From: Alistipes sp. | Lineage (GTDB): Bacteria; Bacteroidota; Bacteroidia; Bacteroidales; Rikenellaceae | Assembly: GCA_017505725.1 (NCBI GenBank) | Contig: JAFVOR010000023.1 | Location: forward strand, 1 to 33,857 | Direction of reading: 5' to 3' | Length of the DNA: 33,857 nt | In this document: positions 1 through 8,730 of the stretch, in pieces | Layout: every line of letters starts with the position of its first letter | Position numbering within the stretch: position 1 is the stretch's first letter | Notes under the pieces: model-generated | Seen by the model: the letters and a program-made list of their open reading frames with translations, nothing else | Database searches by the model: none | Told to the model about the DNA's origin: nothing | Position numbers and translations under genes: made by a program

Positions 1-1224
1 GCTATTGCAATTCTTACAGGTGGCGGTCCTGCTCCAGGTATGAATACCGTAGTAGGTAGCGTTGCCAAGACTTTCCTTGCTAAGGGTTATCGCGTAATCG
101 GTTTGCACCACGGTTATTCGGGCTTGTTCAATCCAAACCCACGCCACGAGGATTTGGACTTCTTCAAGGCTGACTTCATCTTCAACCAGGGAGGTTCGTA
201 CCTCACTATGAGCCGCTTCAAGCCAACCGACGCAGACTTCGAGAACAACTTCAACCTCTCGTTCTTCACCGAGAACAACATCAAGTTGCTCGTAACTGTT
301 GGTGGTGACGATACAGCTTCGACTGCTAACCGCATCGCTAAGTTCTTGGAGGCTAAGCAGTATCCTATCGCTAACATCCACGTTCCAAAGACTATCGACA
401 ACGACCTTCCACTCCCAGCAGGTTCGCCAACTTTCGGCTATCAGTCGGCTAAGGAGGGTGGTACCGTTATCGGTCGTGCTGTCTACAACGACGCTCGCAC
501 TTCGGCAAACTGGTTCGTAGTTGCTGCAATGGGTCGTTCGGCAGGTCACCTCGCATTTGGAATTGGCTCTGCTTGCCACTACCCTATGATTGTAATCCCT
601 GAGATGTTCAATAAGACTGAGATTACCGTTGAGAAGATCGTTAACTTGGTTGTTTCGTCGATCATCAAGCGCAAGTTGATGGGTGTTGAGTATGGTGTTG
701 CAATGATCTCGGAGGGTGTATTCCACGCTCTCTCGGACGAGGAGATTGCAAAGAGCGGTGTTCACTTCACATACGACGACCACGGTCACCCAGAGCTCGG
801 TAAGGTATCGAAGGCTCACATCTTCAACGAGATGCTCGAGGCTAAGCTCAAGGCTTTGAATATCAAGGTTAAGTCGCGTCCAGTGGAGATTGGTTACGAG
901 GTTCGTTGCCAGACCCCTATCGCATACGACTTGGTATACTGCTCGGAGCTCGGTATGGGCGTTTACAAGCTCTTCTCGGAGGGTAAGACCGGCTGTATGG
1001 TCTACATCTCGCAGGATGGTTTCGTATCGCCACTCTACTTGAAGGATTTGCAGGACCCTACAACTGGCAAGATTCCGCCACGCCTCGTAAACATCGAGTC
1101 GGACAAGATTCAGCAGGTTATCAACAACGTGATGCACTACATCACTGAGGCTGACTACGAGGCTGCAAAGCAGTATGTAGCAAACCCTGAAGCTTACGAC
1201 TTCCACAAGATCTTGAACTGGTAG
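1..1224 (+). CDS. PPi-dependent 6-phosphofructokinase (5'-truncated by window edge)
   Basis: Cytoplasmic glycolytic enzyme that interconverts fructose-6-phosphate and fructose-1,6-bisphosphate. The frame is open from base 1, so the true start lies outside the window; 407 codons are present and the first residues already belong to the phosphate-binding loop (LTGGGPAPGMN). An ATG at 40 is internal to this loop and is not the start. GGDD at residues 101-104, where ATP-dependent enzymes have GGDG, and PKTIDND with Lys130 are the family marks of pyrophosphate use; Asp133 and Asp135 are the catalytic and metal-binding positions. MGRSAGHLA follows. The phosphoryl donor is therefore predicted from sequence and not shown. 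The gene is followed by its own hairpin terminator, so it is not part of the PHP operon downstream. Confidence 0.93.
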   Translation, partial: AIAILTGGGPAPGMNTVVGSVAKTFLAKGYRVIGLHHGYSGLFNPNPRHEDLDFFKADFIFNQGGSYLTMSRFKPTDADFENNFNLSFFTENNIKLLVTVGGDDTASTANRIAKFLEAKQYPIANIHVPKTIDNDLPLPAGSPTFGYQSAKEGGTVIGRAVYNDARTSANWFVVAAMGRSAGHLAFGIGSACHYPMIVIPEMFNKTEITVEKIVNLVVSSIIKRKLMGVEYGVAMISEGVFHALSDEEIAKSGVHFTYDDHGHPELGKVSKAHIFNEMLEAKLKALNIKVKSRPVEIGYEVRCQTPIAYDLVYCSELGMGVYKLFSEGKTGCMVYISQDGFVSPLYLKDLQDPTTGKIPPRLVNIESDKIQQVINNVMHYITEADYEAAKQYVANPEAYDFHKILNW

Positions 1225-1257
1225 TCTTTATCCAAAGGATAAAAAACTCAAAAAAAG

Positions 1258-1290
1258 TGCTCGAAAGGATTTAACTTTCGGGCATTTTTT
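1258..1290 (+). terminator. Rho-independent terminator of the phosphofructokinase gene
   Basis: A 10-bp stem (TGCTCGAAAG paired with CTTTCGGGCA, one G-T wobble) with the 7-nt loop GATTTAA is followed directly by TTTTTT. It lies 33 bases past the stop codon. Confidence 0.85.
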
Positions 1291-1299
1291 GTATCTTTG
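1270..1299 (+). promoter_or_regulatory. Promoter of the PHP array (TAnnTTTG type)
   Basis: TATCTTTG at 1292-1299 matches the Bacteroidota -7 box TAnnTTTG exactly. A weak -33 candidate, TTTA at 1270-1273, lies 18 bases upstream, inside the preceding terminator loop. Transcription would begin near 1306, giving a leader of about 33 bases before the ATG at 1339. It is the only good promoter-like sequence seen for the array. Confidence 0.55.
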
Positions 1300-1338
1300 T
1301 AGTAGGAATATTTCAACTAACTAAAATATACAAACAAA

Positions 1339-2538
1339 ATGAAAAGACTTTCTATCCTTATCGTTGCCATTGTGATGGCAGTGATGCCGCTTTCGGCACA
1401 GAAAAACCCCGATTTGCGCTACCTTCCTAAGCAGGTTCCACAGCGCGCTGAGATGATTCTCCCACAAGTGAAGGGATACAACATCTACAAGGCCGACTTC
1501 CACGTTCACACATTCTATTCGGATGGCGATGTATCGGCCAAGGGTCGCGTAACCGAAGCCTACTACGAGGGTTTGGACATCATCGCAATCACCGACCACG
1601 TAGAGTATCGCCCTTACGAGCAGAAGATGCTCCGCGCAACTCAGGGTTACCACAAGGTATTGCCTACAGCCAAGAATTACAATATAACTCACAAGGCTGC
1701 CGATGCTAATGGCATTCTCGCAGACTTGAACGTACCTTACGAAGAGGCGAAGAAGCCAGCCGAGCGTTTGGGTATGTTGGCGGTGCCAGGCGTTGAGATC
1801 ACCCGCCACCCCGACAAGGTTGGCCACTACAACGCTCTCTTCATCAAAGATGCAAACACAATCTACGATCCAGATCCAGCACAGTCAATTCGCAATGCCA
1901 AGAAGCAGGGCGCGCTCATTATGCACAACCACCCAGGATGGAAACGTAAGACCGTGGATATGAACGAGTTCCACCAGCAGGTGTATGGCGAGGGTTTGAT
2001 TGATGGTGTTGAGATTGTAAATGGCGGTAGCTTTGGTTCGAAGCTCATCAAGCGTTGCCTCGATAACAAGCTCTTTATGGCAGCTGCAACCGATGCTCAC
2101 TCGACAACTCACTACATTTACGATGGTCGTGGTTACTTCCGCACTTGCACATTCGTGTTGGCAAAGGAGCTATCGTTGAAGGCTGTTAAGGAGGCTCTCG
2201 TCAAGGATAGAACTCTCGCTTACGCATACGATAACGTAATTGGTAGCGAGGAGTTGGTGCGTGAGTTCTTCAACAACTCGGTTAAGATGAACGTTGCCTA
2301 CACATCATCGAAGGGCGAGAAGACCATTGTCTTCACCAATATGACATCGATCCCAATGCGCCTGCGTCGCGCAGCTAAGGGTGAGGGTGCGTTGCTCAAT
2401 CCATTCCAGAGCATCTCGTTCAAGGTTGCAAAGGATAAGGACCTCACCTTCACCGTTCTCAACCTCTGGACTGCCGACGAGGAGCATCCAAAGGGTATGA
2501 ATTTGAAGGTTGCTTACAAGGCTAAGGATTTGAAGTAA
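1339..2538 (+). CDS. Exported PHP-domain metallo-phosphoesterase, array copy 1
   Basis: The 399-aa protein has a signal peptide (about residues 1-20, ending LSA, mature end QK), so it should be periplasmic or exported. PHP-fold metal ligands are complete: H55xH57 (DFHVHT), TD86H87, E153, H163 (GHYNALF), H196/H198 (HNHPGW) and D252xH254 (TDAH). About 100 C-terminal residues form a beta-rich segment after the catalytic domain. PHP proteins hydrolyse phosphate mono- or diesters with two or three metals; the closest named group I recall is the Sb-PDE family of phosphodiesterases, an assignment not checked here. It belongs with copies 6 and 7 (NAKKQGALI before HNHPGW) and differs from copies 2-5. 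It is separated from copy 2 by 71 bases holding a hairpin, so it may be transcribed more than the rest. Substrate unknown. Confidence 0.9.
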   Translation: MKRLSILIVAIVMAVMPLSAQKNPDLRYLPKQVPQRAEMILPQVKGYNIYKADFHVHTFYSDGDVSAKGRVTEAYYEGLDIIAITDHVEYRPYEQKMLRATQGYHKVLPTAKNYNITHKAADANGILADLNVPYEEAKKPAERLGMLAVPGVEITRHPDKVGHYNALFIKDANTIYDPDPAQSIRNAKKQGALIMHNHPGWKRKTVDMNEFHQQVYGEGLIDGVEIVNGGSFGSKLIKRCLDNKLFMAAATDAHSTTHYIYDGRGYFRTCTFVLAKELSLKAVKEALVKDRTLAYAYDNVIGSEELVREFFNNSVKMNVAYTSSKGEKTIVFTNMTSIPMRLRRAAKGEGALLNPFQSISFKVAKDKDLTFTVLNLWTADEEHPKGMNLKVAYKAKDLK

Positions 2539-2547
2539 TTGATTATT

Positions 2548-2587
2548 ATGGAAAGTGTTGCGTTTTGCGTAGCACTTTCCATCTTTT
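2548..2587 (+). terminator. Hairpin between PHP copies 1 and 2 (terminator or attenuator)
   Basis: ATGGAAAGTG (2548-2557) pairs perfectly with CACTTTCCAT (2573-2582) around a 15-base loop and is followed by CTTTT. The short T run suggests partial termination. No second promoter box was found before copy 2, so read-through is expected. Confidence 0.6.
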
Positions 2588-2609
2588 ATAGGCTACAAAC
2601 TCAACCATA

Positions 2610-3830
2610 ATGAAACGAATCACACTAACTCTCGCTATTATTGCCTTCGGTTGCGCAATCGCAGTAGCTCAAAAAAAGGTGCCGGATGTTCACAACACCT
2701 TTAACGAGCACAAATATCGACGCACCGAAATCATTCTGCCCCAAGTGAAGGGCTACAACTGCTATAAGGCAGATTTTCACGTTCACACCATCTACTCCGA
2801 TGGCGAACTGACACCTCGTCAGCGAGTTCGCGAGGCGTGGTACGACGGATTGGATATCCTTGCATTGACCGACCACCTCGAGGCTCGTAACTACGAGAAA
2901 TTTATGCTCAAGGCGCTCGCTCCGCATAATCCAGGGGGCAAGGCACACAAATATTACCACGCTGGTTCGGTGCGCTTGATGGAGGATGGCACCGACCCTG
3001 GTATTCGTAGCGACCACAATGCCGCATTCAACGAGGCAATGCAACATCTGAAGAAGGAGGGCTACCCTATTCTTCTTATCAAGGGCAGCGAGATCTCGCG
3101 TGCTCCACAGACTCAGGGACACTTCAACGCCCTATTTATCAAGGATATTCCTGCCATCTACAACATCGACACCAAGGAGACATTCCGCAATGTACACAAG
3201 CAGGGCGGTATCGTAATCCACAATCACCCTGCATATCGTCGCAACACCACCGAGAAGAGCGAGTGGCAAGCAGAGGCCTACAAAGAGGGGTTGATTGACG
3301 GCGTAGAGATTGTCAATGGCTCGGCATTCTACCCTAAAATGATTCGTCGTGCTGTGGAGGAAAATCTTGTAATGATTGGTGCAACCGACACACACCGCCC
3401 AACTTCAGGACAATACAAGGATCTCGGATTTTTCCGTACTATGACCATTGTACTTGCAAAGGAGTGTACCGAGAAAGCTGTCAAAGATGCCCTCTTGAAG
3501 CGTCGCACTCTCGCCTACTCGGGCGGAGAGTTAATGGGCGAGGAGAAGTGGCTCGTAGAGTTTGCAAATGCTGCTGTAGATTGTCGTTTGGTAAGCGAAA
3601 ACGGAGGTAAGAAAAATGACTCTCACATCTACAGCCTCACCAACAACACCTCGATCACCATCCGTCTGCGTCGTGGCAAGACCATCTACGAATTGGAGCC
3701 ATTCCGAACAACAACCGTAAGCTACGGCAAAAACAAGAATGGCGAATATGGAAGGCCAACATTCACCATTGAGAATATGTGGCACATCGACTACCAACAC
3801 CCTAAGGTTGTCTTCGAAATCGACAAATAA
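2610..3830 (+). CDS. Exported PHP-domain metallo-phosphoesterase, array copy 2
   Basis: The 406-aa protein is the longest of the array. The signal peptide runs to about residue 20 (ending AVA, mature QKKVP). Ligand set: H57xH59, TD88H89, E161, H171, H204/H206 and D260xH262, all present. It is intermediate between the two subgroups: it has RRTEIILPQVKGYNCYKADF and KQGGIVIHNHPAY like copies 3-5, but keeps the GSEISR and GHFNALF patterns nearer copies 1, 6 and 7. An insertion of about 9 residues (near 100-130) precedes the variable helical region and is shared only with copy 4. The C-terminal beta-rich segment carries SITIRLRRGKTIYELEPF. It starts 71 bases after copy 1 and ends 24 bases before copy 3. 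Function is inferred from the fold only. Confidence 0.9.
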   Translation: MKRITLTLAIIAFGCAIAVAQKKVPDVHNTFNEHKYRRTEIILPQVKGYNCYKADFHVHTIYSDGELTPRQRVREAWYDGLDILALTDHLEARNYEKFMLKALAPHNPGGKAHKYYHAGSVRLMEDGTDPGIRSDHNAAFNEAMQHLKKEGYPILLIKGSEISRAPQTQGHFNALFIKDIPAIYNIDTKETFRNVHKQGGIVIHNHPAYRRNTTEKSEWQAEAYKEGLIDGVEIVNGSAFYPKMIRRAVEENLVMIGATDTHRPTSGQYKDLGFFRTMTIVLAKECTEKAVKDALLKRRTLAYSGGELMGEEKWLVEFANAAVDCRLVSENGGKKNDSHIYSLTNNTSITIRLRRGKTIYELEPFRTTTVSYGKNKNGEYGRPTFTIENMWHIDYQHPKVVFEIDK

Positions 3831-3854
3831 ACAATCTAAAAAACCACTACAAAT

Positions 3855-5048
3855 ATGAAGAAGCTATTTTTATTTTTGGCTTTTGCCGGACTCTCGCTCT
3901 CGACGGCTTCGGCTCAAAAGAAGATTCCACACGTCTACAGAACCTGTAACGAGGTGTACAATCGCAGAACCGAGATTGTACTGCCACAGGTCAATGGTTA
4001 CAACTGCTACAAGGCCGATTTTCACATCCACACCACCTATTCGGATGGTCGACTCAACCCTGGAGGTCGTGTCTTGGAGGCTTGGAGTGATGGTTTGGAT
4101 ATAATTGCTATTACCGACCACTATGAGGGTTACCGCAATGTCAAGAAGTTCTTCAAGGTTACTGCCCGATTCAATCCAGATGGTCAACCTACAAAGTACT
4201 TGTCGGCATTCGACTCGAACTCCCTTAAGATGGATTTCAACGCTATTCACGATGAGGCAGTGGCTCAGCGCGACAAGTCGGGCTTCGATATGCTGATTAT
4301 CAAGGGTTGCGAGATGGCCCGTAACGCAAAGACGCACGGACACTTCAACTGTTTATTCCTCAAGGACCTCAACACTCTTTACAACAAGGATTTGTCCGTC
4401 GCATTCGACAATGTACACGCCCAGGGAGGTCTTGTTATCCATAACCACCCTGCCTATATGCGTGGTACAACCGACAAGAGCGAGTTTCACGAGCAGGTAT
4501 ATAGCGCAGGAAAGATTGATGGCGTAGAGGTGGCAAATGGCTACTCCTTCTACCCTCCTATCGTGCGCCGTTGCATCGAGGAGAAGCTCTTTATGGTGGG
4601 CTGCACCGATGAGCACGGAGAGACTGCTCGCAAATACGGAATGCTTGGCACATACCGCACAATGACATTCGTGTTGGCAAAGGAGATGACCGAGAAAGCT
4701 ATCAAGGATGCCCTCCTGAAGCGTCGCACAATCTCATACTCGGCAGGTGAACTGATTGGCGAGGAGGAGTTGCTTGCAGATTATCTGAATGCCGCTGTTG
4801 AGTGCCGACTCACAAAGGTTGATAACGAGGCTGGCAAGCGCACATTCCAGCTCACAAACACAACATCGATTCCTTATCGTTTGCGTCGTGGCAAACTCAT
4901 CTACGAGTTGGACCCTTTCCGCTCGGTGACAATCACACTCGGCAAAAACAAGGAGAGTGGTAAGTATATCGACCCCGAGTTCAGTGTGACGAATATGTGG
5001 CACGTAGACTTTAAGCACCCACTCGTCACTCTTGAGATTGACAAATAA
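3855..5048 (+). CDS. Exported PHP-domain metallo-phosphoesterase, array copy 3
   Basis: The 397-aa protein has a signal peptide ending TASA with mature QKKIP. Ligands H57xH59, TD88H89, E153, H163 (GHFNCLF), H196/H198 and D252xH254 (TDEH) are intact. The glutamate sits in GCEMAR, a signature shared with copies 4 and 5 only, against GxEI(S/T)R elsewhere. This residue segment lines the metal site, so the subgroups may differ in substrate. The C-terminal part has SIPYRLRRGKLIYELDPF and ends WHVDFKHPLVTLEIDK, matching copy 2. It is separated by 24 bases from copy 2 and 21 from copy 4 with no terminator, so it is very probably co-transcribed. No natural substrate can be named. Confidence 0.9.
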   Translation: MKKLFLFLAFAGLSLSTASAQKKIPHVYRTCNEVYNRRTEIVLPQVNGYNCYKADFHIHTTYSDGRLNPGGRVLEAWSDGLDIIAITDHYEGYRNVKKFFKVTARFNPDGQPTKYLSAFDSNSLKMDFNAIHDEAVAQRDKSGFDMLIIKGCEMARNAKTHGHFNCLFLKDLNTLYNKDLSVAFDNVHAQGGLVIHNHPAYMRGTTDKSEFHEQVYSAGKIDGVEVANGYSFYPPIVRRCIEEKLFMVGCTDEHGETARKYGMLGTYRTMTFVLAKEMTEKAIKDALLKRRTISYSAGELIGEEELLADYLNAAVECRLTKVDNEAGKRTFQLTNTTSIPYRLRRGKLIYELDPFRSVTITLGKNKESGKYIDPEFSVTNMWHVDFKHPLVTLEIDK

Positions 5049-5069
5049 ATCACTTAAAAACAACCTAAT

Positions 5070-6284
5070 ATGAAGAAGTTTTTCATCTTATTGGCCGCAT
5101 TTGCACTCTCTGCAATAGTAACGGCTGATGCACAAAAAAAGATTCCGCCGGTACATCGTACCTGCAATGAATCGACATTTCGTCGCACCGAAATTATCCT
5201 TCCACAGGTGAAGGGTTACAACTGCTACAAGGGCGACTTCCACGTTCACACATCCTACTCCGATGGCGTTGTTACTCCTGCAGGCCGAGTAGCTGAGGCG
5301 TGGTACGATGGCCTGGACATCATTGCCATCACCGACCACCTCGAAGGTCATAGCGGCGTGCGCCGTTTCTTCAAGGTGACCGCTCCGTACAACAAGAATG
5401 GCAAGCCAACACGCTATGTTGCTGCCGGTTCGACAAGTATGCCAAAGAGTGGCAAAGATCCCGGCGTAAAGATCGATTTCAACGCTATTCACAAGGAGGC
5501 GGAATCTGCCAACAAAAGCAAAGGCTATGGTTTGTTGCTTATCAAGGGTTGCGAGATGGCCCGCAACAAACTCAAGTTGGGACACTACAATGCTCTCTTT
5601 GTCGAGGATTTGAATACAATCTACAACTACGACATTCGTGAGGCATTCCGCAATGTGAAGAAACAGGGCGGTATCGTCATTCACAACCACCCTGGCAATG
5701 TAGCAAAGTACGAAACCGACTGGCATCACAGCGCACGCAAGGAGGGTTTGATTAGCGGTGTTGAGATTGCGAACGGATTCAGCTTCTATCCTCAAATGCT
5801 CGATCGCTGTGTAAACGAAAAACTAACTCTTTTCGGCAATACCGACACCCACGGTGTGACATCACACAGATATAGCACCACCGGTTTCTATCGCACGATG
5901 ACAATCGTTCTGGCGAAAGAGCTCACCGAGAAGGCTGTAAAGGATGCTGTTCTAAAGCGTCGCACTATCGTCTACTCGGGTGGAGACCTGATTGGCGAGG
6001 AGGAGTGGCTCTCGGAGTTCTTGAATGCAGCGATAGATTGCCGTCTGCTCCGCGAGGACAAGGAGAAGGGCTCGCGCACTTATATCCTGACCAACAAAAC
6101 ATCTTTTACATACACCTTCCGTCGTGGTAAAACAATGCACCAGTTGGAGCCATTCCACTCCCTTACATTCTCTTTTGGAAAAGATAAGAAGAGTGGCAAG
6201 TACACCGCGCCAAAGGTTAATGTTCAGAATATGTGGATTGCCGGTTACAAACATCCAACCATCGAACTCAAGAAGGATAAATAA
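5070..6284 (+). CDS. Exported PHP-domain metallo-phosphoesterase, array copy 4
   Basis: The 404-aa protein has a signal peptide of about 21 residues ending ADA, mature QKKIP. Ligands H58xH60, TD89H90, E162, H172, H205/H207 and D259xH261 (TDTH) are complete. It is the most individual member of its subgroup: after HNHPG the usual basic (W/Y)xR(K/G)T stretch is replaced by NVAKYETDWHHS, and the conserved IDGVE becomes ISGVE. Since this loop follows a metal ligand, it is a likely place for altered substrate choice. It shares with copy 2 the 9-residue insertion near 118-130. Spacing is 21 bases from copy 3 and 26 to copy 5. Confidence 0.9.
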   Translation: MKKFFILLAAFALSAIVTADAQKKIPPVHRTCNESTFRRTEIILPQVKGYNCYKGDFHVHTSYSDGVVTPAGRVAEAWYDGLDIIAITDHLEGHSGVRRFFKVTAPYNKNGKPTRYVAAGSTSMPKSGKDPGVKIDFNAIHKEAESANKSKGYGLLLIKGCEMARNKLKLGHYNALFVEDLNTIYNYDIREAFRNVKKQGGIVIHNHPGNVAKYETDWHHSARKEGLISGVEIANGFSFYPQMLDRCVNEKLTLFGNTDTHGVTSHRYSTTGFYRTMTIVLAKELTEKAVKDAVLKRRTIVYSGGDLIGEEEWLSEFLNAAIDCRLLREDKEKGSRTYILTNKTSFTYTFRRGKTMHQLEPFHSLTFSFGKDKKSGKYTAPKVNVQNMWIAGYKHPTIELKKDK

Positions 6285-6310
6285 CAAACTAAAACTAAAA
6301 ACATATAACT

Positions 6311-7504
6311 ATGAAAAGATTCTTTATTGTTGCCTCTATGGCAATGTTGTGCCTCTTCAATGCCGATGCGCAGAAGAAGATTCCGCACACAGTACGCACA
6401 AGCAACAACGCATTTGCTCGTCGTACCGAAATTATCATTCCTCAGTTGAAGGGATACAATGTCTACAAGGGTGATTTCCACATTCACACATCTTATTCTG
6501 ATGGCAATGTAACGCCTGCATCGCGAGTAACCGAAGCTTGGTACGATGGTTTGGACATCATCGCTATCACCGATCACTACGAAAGCCAAAAGGGGCTCAA
6601 GAACACAATGAAGGTGCTCGCTCAGCTGAACAAGGATGGCAAGCCGACAGTAATTCCTTCAACCTCTAAGACAGGTAAGGTTTGGGCAGACTTCAACGAA
6701 ATTCACAGACAGGCCGAAGCTCAGGTCGAGAAGAGTGGCGTGCCTTTGTTGCTAATCAAGGGTTGTGAGATGGCTCGTAACGCACAGAGCCACGGACACT
6801 TCAACTGTCTATTCTTGAAGGATATCAATGGCCTCTACAATAAGGATATGGCTGAGGCGTTCCGCAATGTGAAGAAGCAAGGTGGTATCATCATCCACAA
6901 CCACCCGGCTTGGCGTCGCAAGACTAGCGACAAGACCGAATTTCACAAGCAGGTCTACGGCGAGGGTCTAATCGACGGTGTCGAGGTTGTGAATGGCACA
7001 TCATTCTATCCACACATTGTTCGCCGTTGCATCGATGAGAAATTGACAATGTTCGCAAACACCGACGAGCACGGATTGACTGCTTACCGTTTCGGCAGAA
7101 CAGACTACTTCCGCACAATGACTCTTGTGATGGCAAAGGAGTTGACCGAGAAGGCTGTAAAGGATGCTATCTTGAAGCGTCGTACCATTGCATACTCGGG
7201 CGGTAACCTCATCGGAGAGGAGATGTGGCTGAACGAACTCCTGAACGAGTCGGTAGTATGCCACATAGTAAAAGAGGATGCAAAGGCCGGCAAGCGCACC
7301 TATTTGCTCACAAATATGTCGTCGTTCACCTACAAGTTGCGTCGCGGCAAGACCATCTACGAGTTGGAGCCTTTCAAGTCCTTGCAGGTAAACTTCGGCA
7401 AGGATAAGAATAGCGGCAAGTATGTTCTTCCAAAGTTCACAGTCGACAATATGTGGATTATAGACTACAAGCACCCTGCACTCGAGATTAACATTGACAA
7501 ATAA
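6311..7504 (+). CDS. Exported PHP-domain metallo-phosphoesterase, array copy 5
   Basis: The 397-aa protein has a signal peptide ending NADA, mature QKKIP. There is a Cys in the hydrophobic part, but no lipobox at the cleavage site, so a soluble periplasmic protein is expected. Ligands H57xH59, TD88H89, E153, H163, H196/H198 and D252xH254 are all present. It is closest to copy 3 through the GCEMARNA, GHFNCLF and FYPxIVRRC motifs, suggesting the two separated late. The variable segment at residues 92-125 is short and lysine-rich. It ends 12 bases before copy 6. The predicted activity is metal-dependent phosphoester hydrolysis; this is a fold-based inference. Confidence 0.9.
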   Translation: MKRFFIVASMAMLCLFNADAQKKIPHTVRTSNNAFARRTEIIIPQLKGYNVYKGDFHIHTSYSDGNVTPASRVTEAWYDGLDIIAITDHYESQKGLKNTMKVLAQLNKDGKPTVIPSTSKTGKVWADFNEIHRQAEAQVEKSGVPLLLIKGCEMARNAQSHGHFNCLFLKDINGLYNKDMAEAFRNVKKQGGIIIHNHPAWRRKTSDKTEFHKQVYGEGLIDGVEVVNGTSFYPHIVRRCIDEKLTMFANTDEHGLTAYRFGRTDYFRTMTLVMAKELTEKAVKDAILKRRTIAYSGGNLIGEEMWLNELLNESVVCHIVKEDAKAGKRTYLLTNMSSFTYKLRRGKTIYELEPFKSLQVNFGKDKNSGKYVLPKFTVDNMWIIDYKHPALEINIDK

Positions 7505-7516
7505 TAGACAACAACA

Positions 7517-8698
7517 ATGAAAAAGACTCTGATTTTGGCCATTGGCCTCGTTTTTGGCTTGAGTACCTGCGCATACGCCGGTCCTCACGCCTCGACAAAG
7601 ATGTACAACAACGCACCTATCAGAACTTCGTTTGTTCTCCCTGCGGTTGATGGCTTGAACTGCTATACTGCAGATTTGCACGTACACTCGTTCTACTCGG
7701 ATGGCGAGGTTTCGCCTGCCGAGCGAGTGAAGGAGGCGTGGAGTGATGGTCTCGACATTATGGCACTCACTGACCACATCGAGACTCGTCGTCAGGAGCG
7801 CGATATGCTCAAATTCTTGAAGGCATACGCTCCCGACAAGGAGAAGGGTTTCGACCCTATCAACACTCGTTGCTCGCGCGGTGTTCACGCCGATGAGCGC
7901 GGTATCGTTTCTGACTTGAACTTCTCGTTCGAGTTGGCAAAGAAGGCTGCAAAGAACTACCCTGAGCTCACCCTTATCAAGGGTACCGAGATCTCGCGTG
8001 AGCCTGTGCATATCGGTCACTACTGTGCACTCTTCACCAAGGACAACAACACCATCTACTCGCGAGACGATGCTCAGGCTATTCGCAATGCGAAGAAGCA
8101 GGGCGCACTCATCACCCACAACCACCCGGGCTGGGAGCGTACTTCGACCGACTACACCGAGTTCGAGAAGAAGATATACGCCGAGGGGTTGATCGATGGT
8201 ATCGAGATCACAAATGGCAAGGATTTCTACCCTGAGATTGTAAACCGTGCTGTGGAGAAGAAACTCTATATGGTGTCGGCAACCGACATCCACGCTACAA
8301 CAGCAAGCATATATGGCAAGCAGAAGTTCTACCGCGATATGACACTCATCTTCGCAAAGGACAAGAGCGAGGCATCGTTGCGCAAGGCGTTCCTCTCGCA
8401 AAAGACACTCGGCTACTGCGGTGGCTATATCATTGGCGAGAAGTCTCTCCTCGAGAAGTTCTTCCGCGCATCGGTAACGGTAGTTCCTGCCGGCACAACC
8501 AAGAAAGGCTTACGAGTAAGCATCACCAACAATACATCGTTCGACTACACGCTCAACGACAATGGTCGCATTGTTACTTTGCCAGCATTCCACACCGTAT
8601 CGGCAACCTTGACCGGCGATAAGGCCATCTACACTGTCGAGAATATGATTCACACAAGCAATCAGCGTTTGGTTGTAGAATTCAAGTTGGCTAAGTAA
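7517..8698 (+). CDS. Exported PHP-domain metallo-phosphoesterase, array copy 6
   Basis: The 393-aa protein is the shortest copy. The signal peptide ends AYA and the mature protein starts GPHAS, lacking the QKK found at the mature end of all other copies. Ligands H55xH57 (DLHVHS), TD86H87, E158, H168 (GHYCALF), H201/H203 and D257xH259 (TDIH) are complete. It groups with copies 1 and 7 by NAKKQGALITHNHPGW, and with copy 7 by TDIH and DLH. The C-terminal domain is the most diverged: the LRRGK motif of copies 2-5 is replaced by a tract around LNDNGRIVTLPAF. It follows copy 5 by only 12 bases, arguing for translational coupling or at least one mRNA. Confidence 0.9.
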   Translation: MKKTLILAIGLVFGLSTCAYAGPHASTKMYNNAPIRTSFVLPAVDGLNCYTADLHVHSFYSDGEVSPAERVKEAWSDGLDIMALTDHIETRRQERDMLKFLKAYAPDKEKGFDPINTRCSRGVHADERGIVSDLNFSFELAKKAAKNYPELTLIKGTEISREPVHIGHYCALFTKDNNTIYSRDDAQAIRNAKKQGALITHNHPGWERTSTDYTEFEKKIYAEGLIDGIEITNGKDFYPEIVNRAVEKKLYMVSATDIHATTASIYGKQKFYRDMTLIFAKDKSEASLRKAFLSQKTLGYCGGYIIGEKSLLEKFFRASVTVVPAGTTKKGLRVSITNNTSFDYTLNDNGRIVTLPAFHTVSATLTGDKAIYTVENMIHTSNQRLVVEFKLAK

Positions 8699-8730
8699 TC
8701 ATCACTATCCAATAAAAGAGAGTATTGAGT

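Noticed and set aside
7001..8401. 466-codon open frame opposite PHP copies 5 and 6
   Set aside because: It spans two real genes and their gap, and shows no domain; a codon-bias shadow.
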